DNA of 64,000 nucleotides, taken from Acidipropionibacterium thoenii DSM 20276. GTDB lineage: Bacteria; Actinomycetota; Actinomycetes; Propionibacteriales; Propionibacteriaceae. The stretch covers positions 1 to 64,000 of the forward strand of contig NZ_AUHZ01000006.1 of the NCBI RefSeq assembly GCF_000423445.1, in the 5' to 3' direction. The translations under genes were made by a program, and so were the position numbers. Position 1 is the first letter of the stretch. Each line of letters starts with the position of its first letter. The notes beneath the pieces were generated by a model. That model was not told the DNA's origin, ran no database searches, and worked only from the letters and a program-made list of their open reading frames with translations. Shown one piece after another: positions 33,540 to 42,618 of this stretch.

Positions 33540-34361
33540 TTGCGCCGGCTCTCCGCACTCGTGCTGGCCCTGGCGACCATCACCGTCCTGGCGGCGTGCA
33601 GCTCGTCGTCCTCGGCATCCTCTGACGGTGTCAGGACCGTCAAGATCGCCCTCGTCTCGAACAACAAGCCCTACACCTATGCCGACGCGAACGGTCAACC
33701 CGCGGGCTACGACGTCGACGTCCTCAAGAAGATCGACGCCAAGCTTCCCAACTACAAGTTCGAGTACACCGTCATCGACTACGAGACGGGCCTGATCGGC
33801 ACGAAGTCAGGCAAGTACGACATCGCTGCGGGCTGCTACTTCCGCACCGATGCCCGTGCCCAGCAGTACCTCATCTCGAAGCCGTACAACTACTACTTCC
33901 TCAGCCTCATTGTGAAGCCCGGCAGCCCCATCAAGACGATGACGGATCTCAACGGCAAGTCGCTCTACCCGATCGACGCCTCCGATGGCCGCTACGCCGC
34001 CTTCAAGGACTGGGTGGCCAAGCACCCCGACGTCAAGATCGACATGACGCCCTCCTCCAGCCAGGCAACCTATGCCGACATGGCCAAGGCCGTTCATGAC
34101 GGGACCTACGACGCCGTCTACCGCAGCAAGGAGCAGTTCAGCGGCGTCCAGAACAGCCTTGGCTTCAAGATGGAGGTCACCGCACCAGTCGACGGGCGCG
34201 ACACCGTCTATCTGTTCAACAAGAAGGACGCCCAGCTGCAGCAGCAGGTCGATGGGGTCATCGGGACTCTCACCAAGGACGGCACCCTCACCACACTCAC
34301 CGAGCAGTACTTCGGCCAGGACAACTTCGCACTGGCCAAGAAGCTCGGTATCGAACGCTAG
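33540..34361 (+). CDS. Amino-acid ABC transporter substrate-binding lipoprotein
   Basis: 273 residues. The signal peptide has lipobox VLAAC (Cys about residue 20), and an SBP family-3 domain follows: TVKIALVSNNKPYTYADANG, GYDVDVLKKI, DYETGLIGTKSGKYDIAAG, then DLNGKSLYPIDASDG and YDAVYRSKEQ. The only usable start in frame is TTG 33540, without a strong ribosome site. The ligand-binding residues differ from standard Glu/Asp binders, and the operon partner suggests a cystine- or thiazoline-like ligand, though that is inference. First structural gene of a five-gene unit. Confidence 0.88.
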   Translation: MRRLSALVLALATITVLAACSSSSSASSDGVRTVKIALVSNNKPYTYADANGQPAGYDVDVLKKIDAKLPNYKFEYTVIDYETGLIGTKSGKYDIAAGCYFRTDARAQQYLISKPYNYYFLSLIVKPGSPIKTMTDLNGKSLYPIDASDGRYAAFKDWVAKHPDVKIDMTPSSSQATYADMAKAVHDGTYDAVYRSKEQFSGVQNSLGFKMEVTAPVDGRDTVYLFNKKDAQLQQQVDGVIGTLTKDGTLTTLTEQYFGQDNFALAKKLGIER

Positions 34362-34372
34362 TCACGCATCCC

Positions 34373-35080
34373 ATGCAGATCGGTCTCGATCTCATTCGGC
34401 AGGCGTTACCGGGGATCCTCGCGCATCTCCCGGTGACGCTGCTGTACTTCATCGTGCCCACCGCCCTGACGGCTGTGTTCGGACCCTTGCTGTGCATGGC
34501 CCGGCTCAGCCGCTGGGCGGTGCTGCGCGGGGCCGTGATGGTCGTCGTCTCCTTCCTGCGTGGCACCCCGGCACTGGTCCAGATCTACCTGGTGCTCTAC
34601 GGTCTGCCGCTCATCTTCGGTGCTGTGGGAGTCGACATCAACGACTGGAGCGCCGGCGTCTTCTTCATCGCGGCGAGCACCTTCAACTTCTCCGCCTTCG
34701 TCTCCGAGTCCCTCCGGGGCGCCTACCTCGCGATGGACCGCGGGCAGATCGAGGCGGGCCTGAGCATCGGCTACGGCCGCTGGCAGAACGCCGTTCATGT
34801 CATCATTCCGCAGACCCTGCGCACCGCCTGCCTCAACCTCAAGAACCTCGAGATCGATCTCCTCAAGGGCACCTCGCTCGCGTACACCATCGGGGCCATC
34901 GAGATGATGGGCTACACCGACCAGATCATCGGGTTGAACTCCGGGGTGGGACAGCTCTGGCTGCTCGGGGCGGTCTCGGTCATCTACTTCGTGCTCTGCG
35001 CTCTGCTGGAGGTCTTCTTCAACCGGCTGTTCGCCTTCCTCGGCCGCCACGAGAAGCAGGAGGCGCTCCGTGAATCTTGA
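34373..35080 (+). CDS. Amino-acid ABC transporter permease 1
   Basis: 235 residues, polar amino acid uptake (HisM/GlnP) family, five or so TM segments. Marks are FLRGTPALVQIYLVLYGLP near the start of the binding-protein-dependent domain, SESLRGAYLAMDRGQIEAGL and the EAA loop SIGYGRWQNAVHVIIPQTLR. It begins 11 bases after the SBP stop. Its last bases overlap the start (GTG 35070) of the second permease, with which it would form the heterodimeric channel. Confidence 0.92.
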   Translation: MQIGLDLIRQALPGILAHLPVTLLYFIVPTALTAVFGPLLCMARLSRWAVLRGAVMVVVSFLRGTPALVQIYLVLYGLPLIFGAVGVDINDWSAGVFFIAASTFNFSAFVSESLRGAYLAMDRGQIEAGLSIGYGRWQNAVHVIIPQTLRTACLNLKNLEIDLLKGTSLAYTIGAIEMMGYTDQIIGLNSGVGQLWLLGAVSVIYFVLCALLEVFFNRLFAFLGRHEKQEALRES

Positions 35081-35783
35081 TTTTCAGTTCATGTTGGACG
35101 ACACGCCCACCATTCTCAAGGGCCTACCGACCACCCTCGCGCTGACCTTCCGGTCGCTGCTCATGGCTCTCGCTCTCGCCTGCGTCTTCGGCGCGGTCAT
35201 CAATGCCCGGGTGCCGGTGCTCCGCCCCGTCGTGATCGCCCTCAACACCTTCATCAAGGGGATTCCGCAGATCGTCCAGCTGCTCTTCTTCTACTACGGG
35301 GCACCCATGGTCTCGAGGTTCTTCGACGGCTTCCTCGGCTACCAGGACGATCCGCGCCATCCGCCCTACTTCCTGGCGGCCGTCATCGCGCTCGGCCTCA
35401 ACTTCGGCGCCTACATGACAGACGTCGTGATCGCCTCGGTCAGTGCCGTCAACCGGGGCCAGCTGGAGGCCTGCCTGTCGGTGGGCATGTCCCGTCGCCA
35501 GGCGTGGCGGCGAGTCGTGCTCCCGCAGGTCGTGGTGGTCTCCATCCCCGACATGACGAACTACCTCGTCTGGCTGCTCAAGGCGACCAGTGTCGCCTCC
35601 ATCGTCGGCGTCGTCGAACTGCTGGCGGCGGCGCGGATCAGCGCATCCGACAGCTACCTCTACATGGAGGCGTACATCGTGGCGGCCCTCGTCTACTGGC
35701 TCGTCTGCATCGCCATCGAGTTCGGCTCCCGCAAGCTCCACAACCATCTCGGCATCTACGCCATCGACCTCAAGAACAGGTGA
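35070..35783 (+). CDS. Amino-acid ABC transporter permease 2
   Basis: 237 residues, the same family: FIKGIPQIVQLLFFYYGAPM, then INRGQLEACL-like sequence (VNRGQLEACLSVGMSRRQAW) with RRVVLPQVVVVSIPDMTNYL as EAA loop. GTG 35070 lies inside the end of permease 1, preceded by AGGAGG. Two different permease genes in one unit fit a heterodimeric importer. It is followed after four bases by the hydrolase-family gene. Confidence 0.92.
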   Translation: MNLDFQFMLDDTPTILKGLPTTLALTFRSLLMALALACVFGAVINARVPVLRPVVIALNTFIKGIPQIVQLLFFYYGAPMVSRFFDGFLGYQDDPRHPPYFLAAVIALGLNFGAYMTDVVIASVSAVNRGQLEACLSVGMSRRQAWRRVVLPQVVVVSIPDMTNYLVWLLKATSVASIVGVVELLAAARISASDSYLYMEAYIVAALVYWLVCIAIEFGSRKLHNHLGIYAIDLKNR

Positions 35784-35787
35784 TCCC

Positions 35788-36387
35788 ATGGAAATCCACA
35801 ACACCCCCCATCTGAATGACGAGCACGTCTTCGGGCTCCGCGAGATATCCGAGCGTCGCGCAGCGACAATTTCCAACATGGTCGACGCCGCGAAGAAGCG
35901 CGGTCTCGACGATGATTTCGCCTTCGAGGCCGTCGCGACCTATGGCACCGACAACGGCATCGACATGAGGATATCGATGGCGGACCCCGACAGTTTCACC
36001 GAGTTCGCCGATGACTTCGGCACCGATCACAACCGTGAGATCTACGAGATGGAGCGTGTCAAGCAGACCGACGACGAGCTGGTCATCGACTTCCACTACT
36101 GCCCCTATGTGGCCGCCTGGCTCAAGCAGGGGCGACCGGTCGAGGAGATGCCGCGACTGTGCGACATCGCGATGGCCGGCGACCACGCGCTGGCCGACGA
36201 GTTCCCCCAGGTGCAGTTCGAGCTGGAGGGGACGATCGCGCAGGGCAAGAGCGTCTGCCGGCTCCATTTCCGCCGCACCGGCAGCGAGCAATCGCAGGGG
36301 TCGGTGTCGGGATCGGTCGATGCCGCACAGACCGTCGGTGCCGACTCGGTGACCGATCCCCAGGGCGCCGGCGAGGAGCCCGCATGA
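35788..36387 (+). CDS. L-2-amino-thiazoline-4-carboxylic acid hydrolase family protein
   Basis: 199 residues. The region about 95-165 has the pattern I associate with this family: DFHYCPYVAAWLKQG, then LCDIAMAGDHALADEF and LEGTIAQGKSVCRLHF. Conserved Cys, Asp and His are spread through it, while the N-terminal third is helical. Characterised members convert thiazoline carboxylate towards N-carbamoyl-cysteine, that is, they help use a cysteine precursor. The gene is embedded between the permease and ATPase genes of an ABC importer; its start is four bases after the permease stop and its TGA overlaps the ATPase ATG. This suggests the importer brings in a related sulfur compound. The C-terminal 35 residues are a disordered extension. 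Confidence 0.75.
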   Translation: MEIHNTPHLNDEHVFGLREISERRAATISNMVDAAKKRGLDDDFAFEAVATYGTDNGIDMRISMADPDSFTEFADDFGTDHNREIYEMERVKQTDDELVIDFHYCPYVAAWLKQGRPVEEMPRLCDIAMAGDHALADEFPQVQFELEGTIAQGKSVCRLHFRRTGSEQSQGSVSGSVDAAQTVGADSVTDPQGAGEEPA

Positions 36388-37133
36388 GCGCGGACTGCAC
36401 AGTCCGCGACATTCACAAGAGCTTCGGCGAGAAGGAGATCCTCACAGGAGTCTCCTTCGAGGTCGAGCACGGTGGCATTCTCGCGATCATCGGCCCCTCC
36501 GGTTCCGGGAAGACGACGTTGTTGCGCTGCATCAACGCCCTCGAGACCCCCGACAGCGGCACCGTGACGATCGGGGACAGGGTCCTCGACTACGGGAGCC
36601 ATCCGCGCCACCGCGACATCCTCGCGCTGCGTCGTCGCACTGCCATGGTGTTCCAGGACTACAACCTGTTCCGGAACAAGACGGCGATCGACAACGTCTC
36701 CGAGGGGCTCGTCGTCGTCGAGGGCAAGGACCGGAAGGTGGCCAAGGACGAGGCCCTGGCCCGGCTCGACCAGGTGGGTCTGGCCGATTTCGCGGACCGC
36801 TACCCGGCACAGCTGTCCGGCGGTCAGCAGCAGCGGGTCTCCATCGCGCGAGCCCTCGCACTCCGGCCCGATGTCATCCTCTTCGACGAACCGACCTCGG
36901 CCCTCGACCCCGAACTCGTCGGGGATGTCCTGGAGGCGATCAAGGACATCGCCTCGGAGGGCGTGACGATGATCCTGGTGACCCATGAGATCCGCTTCGC
37001 TCGGCACGTGGCCAGCGACGTCATCTTCATGGACGCCGGCGCCATCGTCGAGCAGGGTGCGCCGGCGGCCGTGATCGACCATCCGGCCAATGACCGCACC
37101 CGGGACTTCCTGCGTCGCATCGACGAGAAGTGA
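36384..37133 (+). CDS. Amino-acid ABC transporter ATP-binding protein
   Basis: 249 residues, GlnQ/HisP type. Walker A GPSGSGKTTLLRC, Q-loop MVFQDYNLFRNKTAIDN, signature LSGGQQQRVSIARAL, Walker B VILFDEPTSALDP and H-loop LVTHEI are all intact. ATG 36384 overlaps the preceding stop (ATGA). It completes the importer (binding protein, two permeases, ATPase). Confidence 0.95.
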   Translation: MSADCTVRDIHKSFGEKEILTGVSFEVEHGGILAIIGPSGSGKTTLLRCINALETPDSGTVTIGDRVLDYGSHPRHRDILALRRRTAMVFQDYNLFRNKTAIDNVSEGLVVVEGKDRKVAKDEALARLDQVGLADFADRYPAQLSGGQQQRVSIARALALRPDVILFDEPTSALDPELVGDVLEAIKDIASEGVTMILVTHEIRFARHVASDVIFMDAGAIVEQGAPAAVIDHPANDRTRDFLRRIDEK

Positions 37134-37277
37134 GGGCCCGTCCCGTCGTGGATCTCGTGGTCTGCGGGCACCGGTCCGGGCGCCGCGTTCCACCTGCCGG
37201 GCCGGTGTCCGGCAGCTTTGTGCGAGGCTGTTGACTGGAGGAGTCGACATCCGTCGTACGGAACCTGGTGAGATCTG

Positions 37278-38210
37278 TTGGGCGTCATCGCCGAGAACGT
37301 GGCCGCGCTGGCCGTCGTCATCGCCGTCGGATGGCTGCTGAGACGGACCGGCGCGATCGGTCCGGCGGCAGGCCAGGTGCTCTCCAGCTTCGTCTACTGG
37401 GCGGCCGCCCCGGCGCTGCTGTTCTATGCGATCTCCGAGACCCCGGTGAGCCAGGTGATTGGCCGGCCACTGGCGGTCGCGGCCATCTCGGGACTGCTCA
37501 CCGCGATCCTGTTCGCCGTTGTCGCAAGGCTGTTCATGAGGGCCGATGTCGGCCAGACGGTGCTCGGTGCGATGTCGGCCTCACTCAACAATGCGGCCTA
37601 TATCGGCATCCCGATCGGTATCTACGTGCTCGGCCACGCCTCCTACGGGGTGCCGGTGATGATCTTCCAGCTGGGCTTCCTCACCCCGCTGTTCTATGTG
37701 CTCTCCGACCTGGTCGGCAGCCACACCCGCCCGACCCCGGCCGGCGTCCTCAGGAGGATCTTCACCAATCCGATGGTGATCGCGGCGATGCTCGGCTTCC
37801 TGGTCTCGGCGACCGGGTTCCACCCGCCCTCCCTGGTGGACACCACCGCGCATCTCATCGGAGATGCCGCGCCGGGCACCGTGCTGATCGCCCTGGGCGC
37901 CTCGATGGTGGGCCAGACCTTCTCGATGCACTCCCTGGACGGCCGGCTCACCGGGCTGGCGTGCGGGTTCAAACTCCTCGTCCAGCCGCTGATCGGGCTG
38001 GCCGCCGGACTGGCCCTGGGGCTGAGCGGTCACGCTCTGATGACGGTCACTGTGATGGCCGGGCTGCCCACCGCCCAGAACGCCTTCATCGCCGCCACCC
38101 GGGCCAAGGTGGGGGAGAAGATCGCCGAGGCCACCGTGGTGATCACCACGGTGGCGGCACTGCCGCTCACGGTGCTGACCGCCTCGCTGTTCATCCACCT
38201 GGGGGACTGA
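37278..38210 (+). CDS. AEC family transporter (auxin efflux carrier-like)
   Basis: 310 residues, about ten TM segments. The N-terminal half has VIAVGWLLRRTGAIGPAAG and the Asn-Asn region SASLNNAAYIGIPIGIYVLG. The C-terminal half has FKLLVQPLIGLAAGLALGL and MAGLPTAQNAFIAATRAKVG. This is the usual AEC/MleP-like pattern; bacterial members carry malate, malonate or other organic acids. The start is TTG 37278, preceded by GGTGAGA. It stands 144 bases after the importer operon and is probably separate. Confidence 0.88.
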   Translation: MGVIAENVAALAVVIAVGWLLRRTGAIGPAAGQVLSSFVYWAAAPALLFYAISETPVSQVIGRPLAVAAISGLLTAILFAVVARLFMRADVGQTVLGAMSASLNNAAYIGIPIGIYVLGHASYGVPVMIFQLGFLTPLFYVLSDLVGSHTRPTPAGVLRRIFTNPMVIAAMLGFLVSATGFHPPSLVDTTAHLIGDAAPGTVLIALGASMVGQTFSMHSLDGRLTGLACGFKLLVQPLIGLAAGLALGLSGHALMTVTVMAGLPTAQNAFIAATRAKVGEKIAEATVVITTVAALPLTVLTASLFIHLGD

Positions 38211-38273
38211 GCGGCCGGCGGCCACCGGTGTCCGCGGTGACTCGCCGGCGGACCCGGCGTCGGCCCCGACAGG

Positions 38274-39329
38274 TCAGAAACGGGCTCGGGACGCCATCGT
38301 GTTGAGCAGTGCCGCCGCCTGGTCGGCGTCGTCGACGGTGACCACCAGGGAGCGGCCGCCGGACTGCTCGACCAGCAGCCCCGGGCCCGATCGCAGCACG
38401 ATCCCCTGGCGTCCCGAGTGGTTGATCCGCCAGCCCCAGCCGCCGAAGTCACGGAAGGGGGAGACGTCGATCACCTCGGCGCGTTCGATCTCCTCGGCGC
38501 CGATCCGGGTGCGCGGCCAGCCCAGCGCCGAGCGGATCTCGATCCCGGCGGCGTCGACCCTCACCCGGAAGGCGAACATCGTCGCGAAGAGCAGCGCCAG
38601 CAGGGCCGCCAGCGCGAGCAGGGCCGGCATCCGGCTGACGATCGACAGCACCACGATGACCAGGGTTCCGGCGATGGCGACCAACGGACCGGGGCCCCCG
38701 GAGGTCTGGCGCAGCCACACCGCCCGGGTGGTCCCGGCCAGCCGGACCCGAGGAGCCGACGCGGGCAGCGGGCCAGTGGCCGGTTGGGGACGATCGGCGG
38801 GGACCAGAAGGGCGGCCAGCGCCGCCGGGATGATCGGTGCGAGGAGGGCCGTCAGCACGATCCAGTCCAGTCCGGAGGTCTGATGGGCGTCGGTCAGGCC
38901 ACGTTGGCCGGCCAATGATCCGACGAGCAGCACCGCGAGCATCCCGCAGATCCACACCGTCGAGGCGGCCGTGATCCGAAGGGTGGCTGCCGCCCGGCCG
39001 CTGAACAGGCCGATCGCCGCGAACAGGGCCACACACCCGATCCCCAGCACCGAGGCTGTGGTGAGGAGTGCGGCCAGGCTCGAGAAGCCATCGGGGGAGC
39101 CGCCTGGCCCCCAGTGGCTGGCCACCGGATCGGGCAGCTCGCCGTGCCAGGATCAGGCCACGACCACCGCGGCCGACAGCAGGGCGAGCCCCACCACGGC
39201 CGACCAGAGCACGGTGAGGCGGGCGCGGCGTCGCCAGGCCTGCTCGGTGGGGTCGGGGCGCTGTGCACCGGGGTCATCGGGTGGGGTTCCGGAGTCGGGG
39301 AAGCCGTTGGAGTGTGGTGTGGAGTTCAT
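38274..39329 (-). pseudogene. DUF1648-type membrane protein gene with in-frame TGA at codon 59
   Basis: ATG 39329 overlaps the stop of the GntR gene. Codons 1-58 encode a hydrophilic N-terminus and a TM helix ending SAAVVVA. TGA 39153-39155 follows, and the same frame continues SWHGELPDPVASHWGPGGSP (the LPDPVASHWG sequence is the DUF1648 hallmark), four or more TM helices and a C-terminal soluble domain to the stop at 38274. The TGA stands where AWSW would read naturally, so a TGG-to-TGA change is likely. Translation could restart at GTG 39125. Pairing of a GntR/YtrA regulator with such a membrane protein is a known arrangement. Confidence 0.65.
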
Positions 39330-39685
39330 GGGCGCAATGCCTCCTGGACGAGTGTGACGAGGGCCTCGGGTGGCAGCCCGGCGGCCCGGCCGGCGTCCAG
39401 GTAGCGCCGCAGCGCCTGGTGGACACCGGCCGCCGGGCCGGACTGCCGGTCTGCCGTGATGACGGCTCCGCGTCCCCGGCGCAGCTCGACCACGCCCTCG
39501 TCGCGCAGCAGCTGGAAGGCGTGCAGCACGGTGTGGATGTTGAGATCCAGGGACTGGGCCAGCTCCCTGGCCGAGGGGAGCCGCTCGCCCGGGGCGAGCT
39601 CGCCTCGCGACAGCGCGAGATGGACCTGGGCCACCAACTGGGCGTAGAGCGGCTCAGCGGCTGTGGGGTCCACGGTCCAGATCAT
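39326..39685 (-). CDS. GntR-family transcriptional regulator, YtrA type
   Basis: 119 residues. The winged-helix domain has EPLYAQLVAQVHLALSRGEL, PGERLPSARELAQSLDLNIH and TVLHAFQLLRDEGVVELRRG. Only a short C-terminal helical tail of about 45 residues follows, as in the YtrA subfamily that lacks a ligand domain. ATG 39685 lies 14 bases from a perfect inverted repeat (39699-39721), so autoregulation is likely. Its TGA overlaps the ATG of the membrane gene. Confidence 0.9.
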   Translation of the reverse strand: MIWTVDPTAAEPLYAQLVAQVHLALSRGELAPGERLPSARELAQSLDLNIHTVLHAFQLLRDEGVVELRRGRGAVITADRQSGPAAGVHQALRRYLDAGRAAGLPPEALVTLVQEALRP

Positions 39686-39698
39686 GCGACCAGTGTAC

Positions 39699-39721
39699 TT
39701 GTTCTAGGTTAATTAGAACAA
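39699..39721 (-). promoter_or_regulatory. Operator palindrome for the GntR regulator
   Basis: TTGTTCTA-N7-TAGAACAA is a perfect 8+8 inverted repeat, AT-rich in a GC-rich setting, directly ahead of the regulator start. YtrA-type regulators bind such sites over their own promoter. Confidence 0.65.
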
Positions 39722-39785
39722 TATGGGGGAGATCCGGTTCTCCGGAGGTACTCGGAGGTCCTGGAAGCGATCGGGCTGCGCAGAT

Positions 39786-39843
39786 TGCTCCGCAGACGGG
39801 GGTGTCTGCAGCCACAGAGGCACACACCCCCGCCTGCGGAGCA
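39786..39843. terminator. Large hairpin upstream of the GntR operon / downstream of yihY
   Basis: TGCTCCGCAGACGGGGGTGT pairs with its complement at 39824-39843 (one mismatch) across an 18-base loop. It lies on the 3' side of the yihY-like gene, whose stop is at 39987, and may terminate it. Between 39722 and 39986 there is no gene. Confidence 0.55.
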
Positions 39844-39986
39844 TTGTGCGCACCCGACTCAGAAAGTTGCGGTTGGAATCGGCACCGGGTCTGGTCAGCC
39901 GGCCGCTGGGACCTCGCGGCCGGGGTGAGATCCTCACCCCAGGGGGCGGATCGGTCCCCTCAGGTCCGGTCGGCCACCGGAGCGGC

Positions 39987-41168
39987 TCAGTCCTTCTCCG
40001 GCAGCGGATCCTGGGCCTTCGAGATCACCCCGGGGCTGTCAGGTACCGGTTGGACCTCCCCGGTCACCGCATGGTGGGGCCACTCGAGGGTCTCGGGGGA
40101 GCTCATCGTCACGAAATTGGGGGACCTGTCGAAGTGCACCTCGGCGGCATCGCTGACCGATATCGGCTGCGGCGGGTTGGCCATCCAGGCGCACACCAGC
40201 AGCAGGACCCGCACTCCCAGGTTGATCCACAGGATCAGTGTCAGCACCGCGGTGGCCGAGGCCAGCACCGCACCGTTGACAGAACCCACCGCGGTGGTGC
40301 CCAGCTCGCGCAGCACCGCCGAGGCGATGGCAAACATCGCAAGCCCCCACAGCAGATCCCTGCGGGGGACACGCACCCGGGCCACGAAGCGGACCAGCAT
40401 CAGCACCAGAGCCGCGTCGATCACCAGGGAGACCAGCTGGGTCCCGACCAGCAGGGACACCCTCCCGACACCGGGGCTCAGCCCCAGTGCCCGGTTCAGC
40501 CAGCTGCCGAAGACGTTGACCAGGATCCCCAGGCCGCTGGTGGCCAGCAGTCCGATCCCCAGGCCCAGCAGCCCCAGTGCCGAGCGGACGTATTTCATCA
40601 CCGCATTGCCCGGCAGCGCCACCAGCCCGAACATCGTCTGGATCGAGGTGGTGAGCGAGTTGAGCAGGGAGATCGCCGAGTAGGCGGCGATGACCAGGGC
40701 GATGATGCCGGTCAGCGAGGAGGTGTTGGACTGGATCAGGGCGTCCGGGCTGACCAGGCCGCTTGGATTGTCGCTGGTCTTGAGGATTCCGGGAAGGGCA
40801 CTGTTGAGGGCGTTCAGGAAGGAGGCCCGCAGCTGGTCGTCGCGCCCCAGCACAGCCATGAAGGTGGTGATCGCCACCGTGAGCACGGCGGTCAGGGAGA
40901 GCATCGTGGTCAGAGCCATCCCCGAGGCCAGCAGGCCGCCGTTGGCATTGCCGTAGCGCGACAGGGCGCGAGCCAGCCGGGTCGACTTCCACCAGGTCGC
41001 CAGACCGGTGACCCTGCCTTTGACGCCGGGAGTGCGCAGGGCCTCCTTCAGAGGAGGGGCAGCTGGCGGGGCCAGGCCGGTGCCGGCCGGGAGCGCGGGT
41101 CGGCCGGCGGGGTCATCGTGCTCCGGCGGGTCGCTGTGCTCCGGCTCGTGGCGGTCGTGCTCAGTCAT
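39987..41168 (-). CDS. YihY/virulence factor BrkB-family membrane protein
   Basis: 393 residues from ATG 41168; the N-terminal 45 are charged and His-rich. Six TM segments follow with family marks: RYGNANGGLLASGMALTTML (an unusually Gly/Ala-rich version of the first helix), SLLNSLTTSIQTMFGL, VPRRDLLWGLAMFAIASAVL, and LTLILWINLGVRVLLLVCAW. Once wrongly called RNase BN. The function of the family is still not settled. It is transcribed away from the LacI gene. Confidence 0.88.
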   Translation of the reverse strand: MTEHDRHEPEHSDPPEHDDPAGRPALPAGTGLAPPAAPPLKEALRTPGVKGRVTGLATWWKSTRLARALSRYGNANGGLLASGMALTTMLSLTAVLTVAITTFMAVLGRDDQLRASFLNALNSALPGILKTSDNPSGLVSPDALIQSNTSSLTGIIALVIAAYSAISLLNSLTTSIQTMFGLVALPGNAVMKYVRSALGLLGLGIGLLATSGLGILVNVFGSWLNRALGLSPGVGRVSLLVGTQLVSLVIDAALVLMLVRFVARVRVPRRDLLWGLAMFAIASAVLRELGTTAVGSVNGAVLASATAVLTLILWINLGVRVLLLVCAWMANPPQPISVSDAAEVHFDRSPNFVTMSSPETLEWPHHAVTGEVQPVPDSPGVISKAQDPLPEKD

Positions 41169-41375
41169 GCCTGCAAGATATCCACGCCAGTGGCGACCGA
41201 CTGCCGGCACGGTCCTGGCCCTCTGGAGGCGAGGACCGAGGGCCGGGGAGCTGAGCCTGGCGATGCTCTCGGCGGCTCCCATCGGGGGTGGTCATGGGCG
41301 GCGCCCCCGGCTCCGGCGCGGGAAAGCGCATCCCCGGCGTCCAGGAGTCTCCCGGCGTGGGGCAGAATGGCGCCC

Positions 41376-42476
41376 ATGGCACGGGTGAGGCTGGTCGAGG
41401 TCGCGACGGCGGCAGGGGTCTCGCTGGCCACCGCCTCCCGGGTCCTCAACGGGTCGGCCAGGAGGCCGGGCAGGGAGGTCACCCAGAAGGTGCAGGCTGC
41501 CGCCCGGGAGCTGGGCTATCTGCCGAACGCCAGCGCACAGGCCCTGGCGCGGTCGACCTCCGGGCTGCTGGGGTTGGTGATCCCCGACCTGGAGGATCCC
41601 TACTACGCCGCGATCGCCTCGGGCTTCCAGCGCACCGCCAGTGCACAGCGGCGTCTGGTGCTGGTGATCCAGACCGGGGGTCAGCCGTCGTCGACTCTTG
41701 CAGCCCTGGGCAGTCTGAGGGTTCATCAGGTGGCCGGTGTGCTGGTCCTCGGCTCGCTGAACCTGGGAGTCTCCGAGCAGTCCGAGTTCCGCGGCCTGCT
41801 CGCCGAACTGGTGGAAGGGGGTGCCGGGATCGTCTCGATCGGGCGGGACCTGGGCGTCGGCGGGGTCATCCGCCCCGATGATCGCGCAGGCGCAGTGGCT
41901 CTGGCTCAGGCGGCGGTGGCCGGCGGGTACCGATACTTCGCCGTCCTCGAGGACACCTCCCGGGCCCCCTCGGCGGTGGCCCGTGCCGAGGGATTCGCGG
42001 CCGGGTTGCAGGCCGCCGGACTCGACATCGATCATCGGGTACGCGGATCGGTGGCGGCCTCCAGCGGTCGGGAGGTGGCCGCCGCCGTGGTGAGGCTCGC
42101 CAGGGCGAGGTCACGTGGCGTCACGGCCGGGCCCGGCGGGGATGAGTCACGCCGGTCGGCAGAGGGATCGCTGGGCTTCTTCGCGATCACCGACGCCATC
42201 GCCCTGGCGGTCCTGGGGCGGGCCCAGCAGGCCGGCATCCGGGTGCCCGAGGAACTCGGGATCCTCGGCTTCGACGGGATCGCGGCCGGCCGCGACTGCT
42301 GGCCCGGGCTCACCACGGTCGACCTGCCGCTGCGCGAGATGGGACGTCACGCCGCCCGGATGCTGCTGGAGCCGGGGTCGGCCGAGAGACCGGCCGGATG
42401 GACCTGCCAGGGAGGCACGGTGATCGCCCCCGGTCGGTTCCGGGCCGGTGGGAGCACGCTGAGGGCCTCGCGGTAG
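41376..42476 (+). CDS. LacI-family transcriptional regulator
   Basis: 366 residues. The N-terminal HTH is VRLVEVATAAGVSLATASRV followed by LNGSARRPG, and the hinge is LGYLPNASAQALARSTSG. The periplasmic-binding-like effector domain follows (LGLVIPDLEDPYYAAIASGF, SLGFFAITDAIALAVLGRAQ, GILGFDGIAAGRD, LTTVDLPLREMGRHAARMLL). ATG 41376 is used; ATG 41367 gives three extra residues. It has no adjacent sugar genes in its own direction, so the target is unknown. Confidence 0.93.
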   Translation: MARVRLVEVATAAGVSLATASRVLNGSARRPGREVTQKVQAAARELGYLPNASAQALARSTSGLLGLVIPDLEDPYYAAIASGFQRTASAQRRLVLVIQTGGQPSSTLAALGSLRVHQVAGVLVLGSLNLGVSEQSEFRGLLAELVEGGAGIVSIGRDLGVGGVIRPDDRAGAVALAQAAVAGGYRYFAVLEDTSRAPSAVARAEGFAAGLQAAGLDIDHRVRGSVAASSGREVAAAVVRLARARSRGVTAGPGGDESRRSAEGSLGFFAITDAIALAVLGRAQQAGIRVPEELGILGFDGIAAGRDCWPGLTTVDLPLREMGRHAARMLLEPGSAERPAGWTCQGGTVIAPGRFRAGGSTLRASR

Positions 42477-42618
42477 CGCCGTCGGGGTGCGCCGGAGGCC
42501 GGTGAGGCCGGGTCCTACCGGTGCGGCGGCTCCGATCCCGGCCCCCGGAGATCGAACCAGGAGATCGAACCAGGAGGGGATCAACTGGGCGAGAGACCGG
42601 GATGATCGAGTTGCGGGA

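Noticed and set aside
9667-39155. TGA recoding (Sec or Trp) to explain the two in-frame TGA codons
   Set aside because: TGA is a normal stop for most genes here, no SECIS-like element was recognised, and several other indels point to decay or sequencing error instead.
39723-42476. 917-codon plus-strand frame ending in the LacI gene
   Set aside because: Only the part from 41376 is LacI; the upstream part is antisense to the yihY-like gene.
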